Shown here piece after piece: positions 24,186 through 35,782 of a DNA stretch of 64,000 nucleotides (position 1 is its first letter; the number at the start of each line of letters is the position of its first letter). Below the pieces are notes generated by a model. It searched no databases. It was not told where the DNA came from and saw nothing but the letters and a program-made list of their open reading frames with translations. The stretch comes from Ornithinicoccus sp045032955. GTDB lineage: Bacteria > Actinomycetota > Actinomycetes > Actinomycetales > Dermatophilaceae. A program made the position numbers and the translations under genes. Location of the stretch: contig NZ_JBJFZU010000012.1 in the NCBI RefSeq assembly GCF_045032955.1, positions 1 through 64,000 on the forward strand, in the 5' to 3' direction.

Positions 24186-25481
24186 ATGGACACGGTCACC
24201 GAACCGCTGCGGGCGCTCTTCTACTCGCACGACTCCCAGGGCCTCGGTCACTTCCGCCGGAACCGTGCGCTGGCGCACACCCTGTCCCGCCGGCTGCCCG
24301 CCCTTACCGGCCGCGCGGTCACCGGGCTGCTGGTCAACGGGGTCGCCGGGGCGGCCTCCCGGTCGCTGCCGGCCGGCTTCGACGTGGTCACGCTGCCCTC
24401 GGTCGGCAAGACCGGCCCGCATTACGGCCCGCGCCACCTCACCCTCGGGATGGACGCCGTCATCTCCGTGCGCGGCGAGATCTTCCGTGCCACCGGGCTC
24501 ACCCTGCGGCCCGACCTGGTCGTCGTCGACCGGCACGCGCTCGGGGTCGGCGGTGAGCTGCGGGCCGGGCTGCACGCCATGCGCCGGGAGCTGCCGCACA
24601 CCCGGTTCGTGCTCGGCCTGCGCGACGTGCTCGACGAGCCGGAGGCCCTGGAGGCCGAGTGGAAGCGCACCCCGCCCGGGCTGATCCGGGAGATCTACGA
24701 CGAGATCTGGGTCTACGGCGACCCGAGCGTCCACGACCTGCGCACCTCCGGCGAGCTGCCCCGTGGCCTGCACGACATGGTCCGCTACCAGGGCTTCCTG
24801 GCCCACGGTCGGGCCGAGGACCCCTCGGACCTCGAGCCGGAGCAGCCCTACCTGATCACCACCGCGGGCGGCGGCAGCGACGGGATGCGGCTGTGCCGCG
24901 CGGCGGCCCGGGCCACCGTCCCCGCCGGGCACCGGCACCTGCTGGTCACCGGCCCGCAGATGTCCGACTCCGACCACCGCAGCGTGGAGCGGGACGCCGC
25001 CCCCGGGACCACCGTCGCCCGCAGCGTCTCGGACGCCGCCGGTCTCATCCGGCAGGCCGCGGCCTCGGTCTCGATGGCCGGCTACAACACGGTCACCGAG
25101 ACCCTGGCCACCGACGTCCCGGCCCTGCTCGTGCCACGAGAGTACCCGCGCACCGAGCAGCTGATCCGGGCCCGGGCGCTCGCCGCGGTCGGGGCCGCCG
25201 ACGTGCTCCGCGAGCCCGACCTCACCCCGACGGCCATCAGCCGCTGGTGGGCCGGTGCCGTCCGCCGGCGTGTGGACCGCTCCGGCCTCGACCTGGGTGG
25301 GCTGCGCACCGTCGCCAGCTCCGCGGCCCGGTTGACCCGCCCCGCCCCCGACGCCCTGGGCGCAGCCCCCTTCGGTGCGCCCCTGGCCAGCGTCGGTGCC
25401 CCGACCGTCGGTGCCACCGCCCTCACCCCCGTCGGCGACCTCGCCGCCCCGCCCCGGAAGGAGCTCTCCGTTGCCGTCTGA
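24186..25481 (+). CDS. MurG-like glycosyltransferase family protein
   Basis: 431 aa. The N-terminus reads ALFYSHDSQGLGHFRRN, the His-Gly-His-rich loop of GT-B enzymes in the MurG/predicted-glycosyltransferase group (COG4671-like). The C-terminal half has TTAGGGSDGM near 220 and SMAGYNTVTETLATDVPALLVPRE, the acceptor of the UDP-sugar phosphate. No membrane helix is present, so it acts on the inner face of the membrane. ATG 24186 follows AAAGGCGG. It leads an operon of three glycosyltransferases, an ABC exporter and a double kinase; the next gene's start lies inside its last codons. Confidence 0.82.
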   Translation: MDTVTEPLRALFYSHDSQGLGHFRRNRALAHTLSRRLPALTGRAVTGLLVNGVAGAASRSLPAGFDVVTLPSVGKTGPHYGPRHLTLGMDAVISVRGEIFRATGLTLRPDLVVVDRHALGVGGELRAGLHAMRRELPHTRFVLGLRDVLDEPEALEAEWKRTPPGLIREIYDEIWVYGDPSVHDLRTSGELPRGLHDMVRYQGFLAHGRAEDPSDLEPEQPYLITTAGGGSDGMRLCRAAARATVPAGHRHLLVTGPQMSDSDHRSVERDAAPGTTVARSVSDAAGLIRQAAASVSMAGYNTVTETLATDVPALLVPREYPRTEQLIRARALAAVGAADVLREPDLTPTAISRWWAGAVRRRVDRSGLDLGGLRTVASSAARLTRPAPDALGAAPFGAPLASVGAPTVGATALTPVGDLAAPPRKELSVAV

Positions 25482-26718
25482 CCAGCCCCGCACGGCCTAC
25501 GTCGTCAAGGTCTACCCCCGGTTCTCCGAGACCTTCATCGTCACCGAGATCCTGGCCCGGGAGGCCGCCGGGGAGACGCTGTCCATCTACGCGCTGCGCC
25601 CCACCACCGACTCCCGCTTCCACCCGCAGCTGGCCCAGGTGCGGGCCCCGGTGACGCACGTACCCCGCCCCTACAAGCTCAGCGCCGAGTGGGAGACCCT
25701 GGCGCGCGCCCAGGCCGAGCTGCCCGGGTTCGGCGAGCGTCTCGGCGCGCTGATGCCGCTGCTCGTCCGGCTCGACCCCTCCGACGTCGGCCAGGCCGTC
25801 GACCTCGCGCTGCGGCTGCGCCGGGACGGCATCGACCGGGTGCACGTGCACTTCGCGAACATGGCGTCCTGGTGCACCGCGATCGCGGCCGCGCTGCTCG
25901 ACATCCCGTTCAGCGTCACCACCCACGCCAAGGACCTCTTCCACGACGACGTGGACCGGGTCGTGCTGCGCGAGGTGCTGCGCCGGGCCGAGACCGTGGT
26001 CACCATCAGCGACTACAACGCCCGCTTCCTGCTCACCGAGATCGACCCCGACCTGGGCGACAAGGTGGTGCTGGTCCGCAACGGCCTGGAGCTGTCCCGC
26101 TTCACCTACCGCGACCCGGCGACGCCCGGCCCCGCGCTGCACGTGCTGGCCGTCGGGCGGCTGGTGGAGAAGAAGGGCTTCTCCTTCCTCGTCGACGCCG
26201 TCGCCGGGCTGCGCGCCCAGAGCCTGCGGGCCGAGGTCCGGATCGTCGGCGAGGGAGAGCTCGCTGCCGACCTCGCCGCGCAGGTCGCCGCCGCCGGGCT
26301 GCAGGACGCGGTCAGCCTGGTGGGCTCACGCAGCCAGGCCGAGCTGGTCGCCGAGCTGGACTGGGCCGACGTCATGGTCGCCCCCTGCGTGGTCGGCGCG
26401 GACGGCAACGCCGACGGTCTGCCGACCGTGCTGCTCGAGGCGATGGCCAGCGGGGTGCCCTGCGTCGCGACCGACGTCACCGGCATACCCGAGGCGATCC
26501 ACCCCGCCACCGCGGACGCCCCCGCCACCGGGATCCTGCTGTCCCGCGACCGCGCCGGGCTCGTCTCCCGGGTCGCCGACGCGCTGCAGCAGGTCGCCGA
26601 CCCCGGCTGGCCACGGGTCGAGGTGGCCCGCGCCGCCCGGTCCGCGGTCGAGCGCGACTTCGACACCACCACCCAGGCGGCGCTGCTGGCCGCCACCACC
26701 ACAGGAGCACTGGTATGA
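25471..26718 (+). CDS. GT4-family glycosyltransferase
   Basis: 415 aa. KVYPRFSETFIVTEI near residue 10, VHVHFANMASW, TTHAKDLFHD and NGLELSRF are typical of GT4 enzymes of the WcaL/colanic type. LPTVLLEAMASGVPCVATDVTGIPE holds the donor-binding Glu. TTG 25471 is the likely start: AAGGAG lies 7 nt upstream and the protein then begins MPSDQPRTAYVVK; no ATG or GTG fits. It overlaps the previous gene by 11 nt and the next by ATGA, so all are one transcript. Confidence 0.85.
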   Translation: MPSDQPRTAYVVKVYPRFSETFIVTEILAREAAGETLSIYALRPTTDSRFHPQLAQVRAPVTHVPRPYKLSAEWETLARAQAELPGFGERLGALMPLLVRLDPSDVGQAVDLALRLRRDGIDRVHVHFANMASWCTAIAAALLDIPFSVTTHAKDLFHDDVDRVVLREVLRRAETVVTISDYNARFLLTEIDPDLGDKVVLVRNGLELSRFTYRDPATPGPALHVLAVGRLVEKKGFSFLVDAVAGLRAQSLRAEVRIVGEGELAADLAAQVAAAGLQDAVSLVGSRSQAELVAELDWADVMVAPCVVGADGNADGLPTVLLEAMASGVPCVATDVTGIPEAIHPATADAPATGILLSRDRAGLVSRVADALQQVADPGWPRVEVARAARSAVERDFDTTTQAALLAATTTGALV

Positions 26719-27892
26719 CCCGCGTCGCCTACGTCTGCGCCGATCCCGGCATCCCGGTCTTCGGCACCAAGGGGGCCAGCGTCCACATCCAGGAGATGAT
26801 CCGCGCCTGGCGGGCCCGCGGCGCCGAGGTGGAGGTGTATGCCGTCCGCCTCGGTGAGGACGTCCCCGCCGACCTCGCCGACCTGGTGGTCCACCACGTG
26901 CCCGTCGGCAAGGGCGCTGACCCCGCCGAGCGGGAGGTCGCCCAGCAGCGTGCCGCCGCCGAGATCGGGCGCCTCGTCGCGCTGTCCGCGCCGGACGTCG
27001 TCCACGAGCGCTACTCGCTCTTCTCCACCGTCCTGCACGACGTCCGCGAGCGGGCCGCGACGGCGCTGCCGGGCGCCGCCCCCAGCACGGTGCTCGAGGT
27101 CAACGCGCCGCTGGTCGACGAGCAGCGGACGCACCGGGTCCTCGTCGACGGGATCGCCGCCGAGGCCGCGCTCACCGCCCAGGTCGGCGCCGCCGATGTC
27201 GTCGCCTGCGTCAGCACCCCGGTCGCCGACTGGGTCAGCGAGCGGGTCGACCCGCTGGGAGGCCCCGGCCCCGAGGTCGTCGTCGTGCCCAACGGCGTCA
27301 ACACCGACCGCATCCGCCCGGTCACGCCGGACCTCGACGGTGCCCCGGTCGTCGTCTTCGTCGGCACCCTCAAGCCCTGGCACGGGGTGGAGCACCTGCT
27401 GGAGGCCGCGGTCCTGGCGCAGGTGCCGTGGCGGCTGCGGATCATCGGCGACGGCCCGCAGCGGCAGAGCATCGAGGAGTATGCCCGCAGCACCGGTCTG
27501 TCGGTCGAGCTCACCGGGGCGCTCCCGCCCGAGCAGGTCCCGGCCGCGCTGGAGGGGGCCCTGGTCGCCGTCGCCCCGTACCCGCAGGCACCCGATCAGG
27601 ACCACTACTTCTCCCCGCTCAAGGTCTACGAGTACGGTGCCGCCGCGCTGCCGGTGGTGGCCTCCCGGATCGGGCAGATCCCCGAGGTGGTCCGCCACGG
27701 CGAGACCGGGCTGCTCGTGCCGCCCTCGGACCCGGCCGCGCTCGCCGCCGCCATCGACTCCCTCGCCGCCGACCCCGCCCGGGCCCGGGCGATGGGGGCG
27801 GCCGGGCGGGCCCTGATGGAGCAGCAGCACTCCTGGGGTCACGTGCTGGAGGCCACCTTGGCGCCCCTGGCACCCCTGGCGGCGGTGGCCCG

Positions 27893-27896
<4 letters not shown>
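26715..27896 (+). CDS. GT4-family glycosyltransferase
   Basis: 393 aa. The N-terminal nucleotide-fold shows PVFGTKGASVHIQEM, the GGxxxH-like acceptor loop of GT4 enzymes. HERYSLF, VVPNGVNTDRI and VGTLKPWHGVEHLLEA follow, and SPLKVYEYGAAALPVVAS holds the donor-site residues. It is a cytosolic enzyme. ATGA overlaps tie it to both neighbours. Three unrelated-looking transferases in a row imply a product with at least three sugar transfers, or glycosylation of a lipid that the next gene exports (inference). Confidence 0.86.
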
Positions 27897-29735
<1,839 letters not shown>

Positions 29736-29743
<8 letters not shown>

Positions 29744-32014
29744 GGACCCCACGCTGGAGCTGCTGCTGGACCCGCAGCGGCTCTCTGCCCTGCTGCGCAC
29801 CCCGGTCCGGGTGGCGCACCTGCGGCCCAAGCCGGGGGTCCGTCACACGGCGGTGCTGCTCACCCCGGACGGTGCCGTCCAGGGGTGGGCGCAGGTGCTG
29901 GTCGGGGAGGCCCGGGTGAAGGGCGCCAAGGCTCGTGCCCGCGCCGAGGAGCTGGGGCTGGACCGGCAGCTGTCCACCCTGCCGCTGCCCCAATGGGACG
30001 CCGACCTGCTCTGGGGCGGCGTGGCCACCGACCTCGACCTGATGACCCCGCTGGCCCGCGCCGGGCTGGACCTGAACGGACCGGACGTGACCCTGCTCCG
30101 CTACAACCCGTCGCGTCGGGTGGTCGCCCGCATCGGTGGGCACGTGGTGCGGGTGACGGTGGACAGGCACCGCCGGTCGCTGAGGGCCCTCGGCGCCGCC
30201 CTGGCGGAGCAGGGTATGCCGGTGCTCACCCAGGTCCCGGCCGAGCGGGTGGGGCTGACCAGCACCTCCCGGCTCTCGGTGTGGCCATGGGTCGAGGGGC
30301 ACGACCTGGCCCAGGCGCACACCGATGAGCAGCTCGCCGAGGCCGGTGGGCTGCTGGCCCGGCTGCACGGTCTCGACCCCACGCGCCTACCGGAGCTGCC
30401 ACGGCGGGGGTGGTCCGAGGTGCGCCAGGCCGCCGGCCGGGCGATGGACCTGCTGGAGCGGGTCGCGCCCGACCAGGCATACCCGGTGCGGCTGGCGTGG
30501 GAGAGCCTGCCGGCCGACCTGGCAGGGTCGGCGCCGGTGGTGCTGCACGGCGACTTCTCGCTCGACCAGTGCCTGGCGGGAGAGCGGCGGCTGTGGCTGA
30601 CCGACCTGGACCGGGCCTGCGTCGGCCCCCCGGAGCTCGACCTGGCCAGCGCGCAGGCAGCGACCCTCGTCGACGCCGAGGAGGAGGACCCTGCCGACCT
30701 GACGGCGCTGGTCGAGGGCTACGGCGGGGCAGCAGTCCCGGGGCCGTGGGTGGCCGCCGCCCTGCTGAGCCGGATCAGCGAGCCGTGGCGCGGGCAGCGA
30801 CCCGGCTGGCAGGCGCGGACCACACGGCTGGCCCGGCTCGCCCTCGAGCTCGCGGACCGGACACCGGGGTGGCAGGTGCCGGCAGCGGTCGAGGACCACG
30901 GCACCCGGGTACGCGTCGAACGGGCGTGGCCCGGCGGGTCCGCACAACGCGGGGGGGCCGCGCCGGGCGGTGGGTCGGGCAGCGGGGGCGGTGCCGGGAG
31001 CACCGGTGCCTCCGTCGCCGTCGAGGGGCACGACGACGCCGGGCTGCTGCGCGCCGGCACCCTGCGCACCGACGGCACCCTGCACCTGCTGCCGCACGCT
31101 GAGGACCCACGGCTGCCCTCGCTCGCCGCGGTCGCCCGCGGCGGCAGCCTGCTCGTGCACCGAGCCGGGCGACGGGCGGTCGTGCGCCGCCCCGACGGCT
31201 ACGTCAAGGTGGTCCGTGCCGGGCGTGGTCCCGCCGTGGCGCAGGCCTCCCGGACCGGGGCCGGGCTGGTGGAGCAGGCCGGCCTGCTCGCCGCGGCGGT
31301 GCTGGACGAGGGCGAGGACACGGTGCGCTTCGCGGCGCTGCCGGGCACCCCCGTGCAGCGCCTGTCCGCGGATGGGGCGTGGCCGACGCTCTGGGACGGT
31401 TGGGCGCAGGCCTGGTCACAGCTGCAGCGGCTCGAGGCGCCGGGCCTGCCCGCGCACACCGCGGTGGACGAGGCCGAGGTGCTGCACACCTGGCGGGACC
31501 GTGCCCTGGGCGTCGGGGTGCTGGCCGGGACACCGTGGGCCGAGCGCCTCACCCGCACCGCGGCCGAGCTCCAGGCCCTGCCGCCGACCCGGCTGGTCCC
31601 CACGCACCGAGACCTCCACGACGGCCAGCTGCTCTGGGACGGACAGCACCTGGCGGTCCTCGACCTGGACACCCTGTGCCGCGCCGAGCCCGCCCTGGAC
31701 CTGGCCAACCTCGCGGTGCACGCCGGCTTGCGGGAGGCCCAGGGCGCCTGGTCGCCCACCTCCGCGCAGGTGGTGGCCGAGGCCACCGTCCGGGTGGCGG
31801 TCGCGGCGGAGGTCGACCCCCAGCGGTGGGCACAGGCATACCGCGCGACCGTGGCCAGGCTGGTCGCGGTGTATGCCTTCCGCCCGCGGTGGCGGGACAC
31901 CGTGCTCTCCTGGGCGCAGGACGAGTGGGCGTGGCTGGAGGCCGCGGGGACGGATGAGAGCCTTCTCATCCGCGTCTCACAGCGCTCTCCTCAGGGTGAG
32001 GCAGGATCGAGACC

Positions 32015-32018
<4 letters not shown>
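29736..32018 (+). CDS. Protein with two phosphotransferase (APH-like) domains
   Basis: 760 aa. Two aminoglycoside-phosphotransferase/choline-kinase-like domains stand in tandem. The first (about 90-380) has catalytic loop HGDFSLDQ near 270 and LTDLDR; the second (about 450-750) has HRDLHDGQ near 623 and LDLDTLCRAEPALDL. Both keep the catalytic His/Asp and metal Asp, but the usual loop Asn is Gln in each. A Gly/Ser linker (about 405-425) separates them. It may phosphorylate a sugar, amino alcohol or antibiotic handled by the operon. The last 23 codons are made of the regulatory repeats of the next gene, and its stop overlaps that start (ATGA). Confidence 0.8.
31952..31996 (+). promoter_or_regulatory. 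Response-regulator-like binding array upstream of the poly-Asp protein
   Basis: GGATGAGA and TCTCATCC form an inverted repeat, then three direct repeats begin at 31964, 31975 and 31986 (TCTCAT, TCTCAC, TCTCCT), exactly 11 bp apart. A -10-like CAGGAT follows 5 nt later, 7 nt before ATG 32015. The array lies inside the end of the kinase gene and matches the site at 24074 in sequence and geometry. Confidence 0.6.
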
Positions 32019-32665
<647 letters not shown>

Positions 32666-32985
32666 GTCCTGAGCGGGTCTGAGAAGTCCGACGCCGACGG
32701 TTCGAGACGGTGGACGGGCACCGGAGGAGATGTCCTCGCCGGATGGTGCCGCGGGCTGCGCGTGGTGCCCGTTCGGCGCGACGTGAGGGAGCGGCATACC
32801 TGTCCATGCCCCACGTGTCCCGGCTGACCCCACGGATCTTCGCCGGCCCCACGCCTGCGCGGTCCCCCCACGACTACAGCGTGGGGGCGGTCCACCACCC
32901 GTGGGGTGACCGAAGAAGCGCGGGGCTTCGGGGCCGAGGCACACCTGCGCGTGGGCCGGCCGGGTGGCTCGCTAGCGTGAGCGGC
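32666..32985. other. 320-bp intergenic region with nested hairpins
   Basis: There is no gene here. The middle holds nested inverted repeats: ACCCCACGG at 32830 pairs with CCGTGGGGT near 32903, enclosing a perfect 8-bp stem (CCCCCACG/CGTGGGGG, about 32865-32887). The CCCCACG word recalls the repeats at 23651 and 23905. It may be a terminator or REP-like element. One GGCATAC word lies near 32794. Confidence 0.55.
32973..32978 (+). promoter_or_regulatory. Leaderless promoter of the CPBP gene (TAGCGT)
   Basis: TAGCGT ends 7 nt before ATG 32986, with no ribosome site between. It decides the start against longer in-frame readings. Confidence 0.5.
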
Positions 32986-33762
32986 ATGGAAGCCCAGCCC
33001 GCCACCGGGACCACCCCACCGCGTCGCGTCCTCCTCGTCGAGACGTGGCTGGTCCTGGGCGTGAGCCTGGGCGCCTCCGCGATCTGGGCGTTGCTCAGCC
33101 TGGTCCGCAAGCTGACCGCCGAGCAGTCCCTGTCGGCGCAGACCACCAGCATGAACACCAGCTCGGCGCCGGGACGACCCTGGCTGGACCTCACCTACCA
33201 GCTGGTCGGGGTGGCGCTGGCGCTGGTGCCGGTCCTGCTCGCCCTGCACCTGCTGGCCCGGGACCGGCCCCGGCCCTGGCTGCTCATCGGCCTCGACCTG
33301 CGCCGACCCGTGCGCGACCTGGCCCGCGGCACCCTGCTCGCGGCGGTCATCGGCATACCCGGGCTGGCGCTCTACCTCACCGCCCGCGAGCTGGGCCTGA
33401 ACACCACGGTCGCCCCGGCGAACCTGCCCGAGGTGTGGTGGGCGATCCCGGTGCTGATCCTCGCCGCCGTCCAGAACTCGCTGCTGGAGGAGGTGCTGAT
33501 GGTCGGCTACCTCTTCACCCGCTGGGCGCAGGCCGGGTGGTCCACCTGGACGATCATCCTGACCTCCGCGCTGATCCGCGGCGGGTACCACCTCTACCAG
33601 GGGTTCGGCGGGTTCATCGGCAACGTCGCGATGGGCATCATCCTGGGCTGGTTCTACACCCGGACCCGTCGGGTGATGCCGCTGGTCGTCGCGCACACGC
33701 TGCTGGACGTCGTCGCGTTCGTCGGGTATGCCGCACTCGCGGGCCGGGTGGACTGGCTCTGA
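32986..33762 (+). CDS. CPBP-family intramembrane glutamic endopeptidase
   Basis: 258 aa with about eight membrane helices. Conserved CPBP (Abi/CAAX protease) motifs are LLEEVLMVGYLFTR near residue 170, LIRGGYHLYQG and VVAHTLLDV; the EE pair and the two His are the expected active site, although the usual EExxxR reads EEVLMVG. The actinobacterial branch often has this variant. Such proteins cleave membrane-embedded substrates, and none can be named here. It is a single gene. Confidence 0.85.
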   Translation: MEAQPATGTTPPRRVLLVETWLVLGVSLGASAIWALLSLVRKLTAEQSLSAQTTSMNTSSAPGRPWLDLTYQLVGVALALVPVLLALHLLARDRPRPWLLIGLDLRRPVRDLARGTLLAAVIGIPGLALYLTARELGLNTTVAPANLPEVWWAIPVLILAAVQNSLLEEVLMVGYLFTRWAQAGWSTWTIILTSALIRGGYHLYQGFGGFIGNVAMGIILGWFYTRTRRVMPLVVAHTLLDVVAFVGYAALAGRVDWL

Positions 33763-33861
33763 CAGGTGGTCCACAGGCGGTCCTGGGGGAGGCCATACCG
33801 GGGCGCCGGAGGCTGGGGTCATGCCGCAGCACCCGCCGCGGCCCGACGGAAGGACCAGCTC

Positions 33862-34407
33862 GTGAAGACCTCCACCGTAGGCATGCTCAGCGCCTCCGCG
33901 CTCGCCGCGACGATCATCGGGTTCGGGGTGGCCGCCCCGAGCATCGCCGAGGAGACCGGCACCGACCAGAGCACCACCACGACCACCGAGGACGCTGCGA
34001 CCGACACCGAGGACACCGACAGCGAAGACACCGAGGCCGAGGCGCTGCCCGAGGGTGACCTCCCCGAAGGTCCCGGCCCCGGACATGGGCCCGGCCACGG
34101 CCCCGGCCCGGTCGGCCACCTGGACACCGCCGCCGAGACCCTCGGGCTGAGCACCGACGAGCTCGTCGAGCAGCTGCACGACGGGAGCACCCTCGGCGAC
34201 ATCGCCGACGAGGCGGGTGTGGACCGGCAGACGCTGGTCGACGCCATCCTCGCCGACCAGGAGGAGCGGGTCACCGAGATGCTCGACGAGTCCTTCACCG
34301 GCCCGCCCGCCGATGGCCCGGCCGGTGGCCCCGGGGGCCGTCCGGACCGGATGGGCGACGGCGATGATGCCGAGGAGAGCGAGGACGCGCCTACCCTGGA
34401 GTCATGA
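33862..34407 (+). CDS. Secreted acidic protein with small helical repeat domain
   Basis: 181 aa. A signal peptide (about 1-29, likely cleavage after PSIA) precedes a Thr/Asp/Glu-rich segment, a Gly/Pro/His segment (GPGPGHGPGHGPGP) and a helical unit LGLSTDELVEQLHDGSTLGDIADEAGVDRQTLVDAI-like near 85-130, broken here to name its parts: LGLSTDEL, GSTLGDIA and GVDRQTLV. This unit recurs in many exported actinobacterial proteins of unknown role. GTG 33862 has GGAAGGA upstream. Its stop overlaps the GNAT-S4 gene by ATGA. Confidence 0.72.
   Translation: MKTSTVGMLSASALAATIIGFGVAAPSIAEETGTDQSTTTTTEDAATDTEDTDSEDTEAEALPEGDLPEGPGPGHGPGHGPGPVGHLDTAAETLGLSTDELVEQLHDGSTLGDIADEAGVDRQTLVDAILADQEERVTEMLDESFTGPPADGPAGGPGGRPDRMGDGDDAEESEDAPTLES
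34392..34397 (+). promoter_or_regulatory. Leaderless promoter of the GNAT-S4 gene (TACCCT)
   Basis: TACCCT ends 6 nt before ATG 34404, inside the end of the preceding gene. The gene may thus be transcribed alone as well as with its neighbour. Confidence 0.45.
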
Positions 34408-34928
34408 CATCGATCGTGCACCTGCCCGAGAGCCAGCGCTGGGAGGCCCGGGACGAGCAGGCCTCCGCGGTGGGCTACCTCAGCTACCAGCTCGTCGACG
34501 GCGTGCTGGACCTGCAGCACACCGTGGTCGAGCCGGCCGCCAGCGGCCAGGGGCTCGGTGGCCGGCTGGTCGAGGAGGCGTTGCAGCACGCGCGCGCCGA
34601 GGGCCTGCGGGTGCGCCCCACCTGCCCGTTCGTGCCGGCATACCTGGAGAAGCACCCTGAGCACCAGGACCTGGTGGAGGGGTATGCCGACACCGGCTCC
34701 GTGCAGGAGGTCCCGATCCGGGACGCCAGCATCCGGCTCGGCCAGCTGCTCAAGCTGGCCGGGCTGGTGCCGGACGGGGCGATGGCGCGGATGGTCATCG
34801 AGAACGGTGAGGTGACCCTGGACGGCGAGCCGTCACTGCGTCGCGGCACCCAGGTCCGTCCCGGGCAGGTCGCCAGCTACGCCGGGGAGTCGGTCACCCC
34901 CGTCCCCGAGAGCACCGGTGGCGGCTGA
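34404..34928 (+). CDS. GNAT acetyltransferase fused to a YaaA/YbcJ-type S4 RNA-binding domain
   Basis: 174 aa. Residues 1-95 are a compact YjdJ-type GNAT domain: VVEPAASGQGLGGRLVEEAL is the acetyl-CoA loop and CPFVPAYLEKHPEHQDLV its typical end. Residues about 108-162 form an S4-like domain: IRLGQLLKLAGLVPDG, VIENGEVTLDGE and RRGTQVRPGQVAS are the motifs of small YaaA/YbcJ proteins. The reading frame is continuous through both, with no sign of a frameshift. An acetyltransferase tethered to an RNA-binding domain suggests a substrate on the ribosome or tRNA (inference). Confidence 0.82.
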   Translation: MTSIVHLPESQRWEARDEQASAVGYLSYQLVDGVLDLQHTVVEPAASGQGLGGRLVEEALQHARAEGLRVRPTCPFVPAYLEKHPEHQDLVEGYADTGSVQEVPIRDASIRLGQLLKLAGLVPDGAMARMVIENGEVTLDGEPSLRRGTQVRPGQVASYAGESVTPVPESTGGG

Positions 34929-34956
34929 GGTCGCGCAGATTTGGGAGGATGAGGCC

Positions 34957-35775
34957 ATGGCCACCTCCCAGACCCTGCCCCTCGCCCTGACGATCGCCGG
35001 CTCCGAAGCCACCGGCGGCGCCGGCGCCCAGGTCGACCTGCGGACCTTCCAGCAGCACGGCGTCTTCGGCTGCATGGCGCTCACCTGCATCGTCTCCTTC
35101 GACCCGAACGCGGACTGGGGTCACCGGTTCGTCCGGGTCGAGCCGCAGGTGATCCGCGACCAGCTCGAGGCGATCACCACCGCCTACGGTCCGGACCAGC
35201 TCGACGTGGTCAAGATCGGCATGCTCGGGACGCCGGTCACCATCGAGACCGTCGCCGGGGTGCTGCGCGAGCGCACCTTCGGCCACGTGGTGCTCGACCC
35301 GGTGCTGATCTGCAAGGGCCAGGAGCCCGGTGCGGCGCTGGACACGGACGAAGCGCTCACGGCGCAGGTGCTGCCGCAGGCCACCTTCGTCACCCCGAAC
35401 CACTTCGAGACGATGTCGCTGGCCGGGGTGGACCGGATCGACGACGTCGAGCAGCTGACCGCGGCCGCCCGCCGTATCCACGAGTCCAGCGGCGCCGCCG
35501 TCCTGGCCAAGGGCGGGGTGCACCTGCCCGGTGACGACGCGGTCGACGTCTACGTCGACGCCGAGCGCACCGAGGTGCTGCGCGCGCCCAAGATCGGCGA
35601 CGGCGTGCAGGTCGCCGGCGCCGGGTGCACGCTGGCCGCCGCCGTCGCCGCGAAGCTGGCGCTGGGGGCCACCCCGTTCGACGCGGCCCGCTCGGCCAAG
35701 GAGTTCGTCACCCGCGGGATCGAGGCGCGGATGTCCAGCAGCGCCCCGTTCCAGGTGGTGTGGCAGGGCGCCTGA
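34957..35775 (+). CDS. pdxK: Pyridoxine/pyridoxal kinase (PdxK, ThiD-related)
   Basis: 272 aa, ribokinase superfamily. LTIAGSEATGGAGAQVDLRT, FDPNADWGH, VVLDPVLICKG and the anion hole VAGAGCTLAAAV with the nucleotide-binding Gly-Ala-Gly-Cys match the B. subtilis PdxK (ThiD2) type rather than true ThiD. It phosphorylates pyridoxine or pyridoxal, and the same fold also takes hydroxymethylpyrimidine, so thiamine salvage cannot be excluded. ATG 34957 has GGGAGGATGAGG just upstream. It is convergent with meaB, 7 bp apart. Confidence 0.85.
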   Translation: MATSQTLPLALTIAGSEATGGAGAQVDLRTFQQHGVFGCMALTCIVSFDPNADWGHRFVRVEPQVIRDQLEAITTAYGPDQLDVVKIGMLGTPVTIETVAGVLRERTFGHVVLDPVLICKGQEPGAALDTDEALTAQVLPQATFVTPNHFETMSLAGVDRIDDVEQLTAAARRIHESSGAAVLAKGGVHLPGDDAVDVYVDAERTEVLRAPKIGDGVQVAGAGCTLAAAVAAKLALGATPFDAARSAKEFVTRGIEARMSSSAPFQVVWQGA

Positions 35776-35782
35776 GCCGGTC

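Noticed and set aside
33862..34407. Secreted acidic protein as a toxin of a toxin-antitoxin pair with the GNAT-S4 gene
   Set aside because: The protein has a signal peptide and a widespread exported helical unit, and the GNAT part is not of the TacT type.
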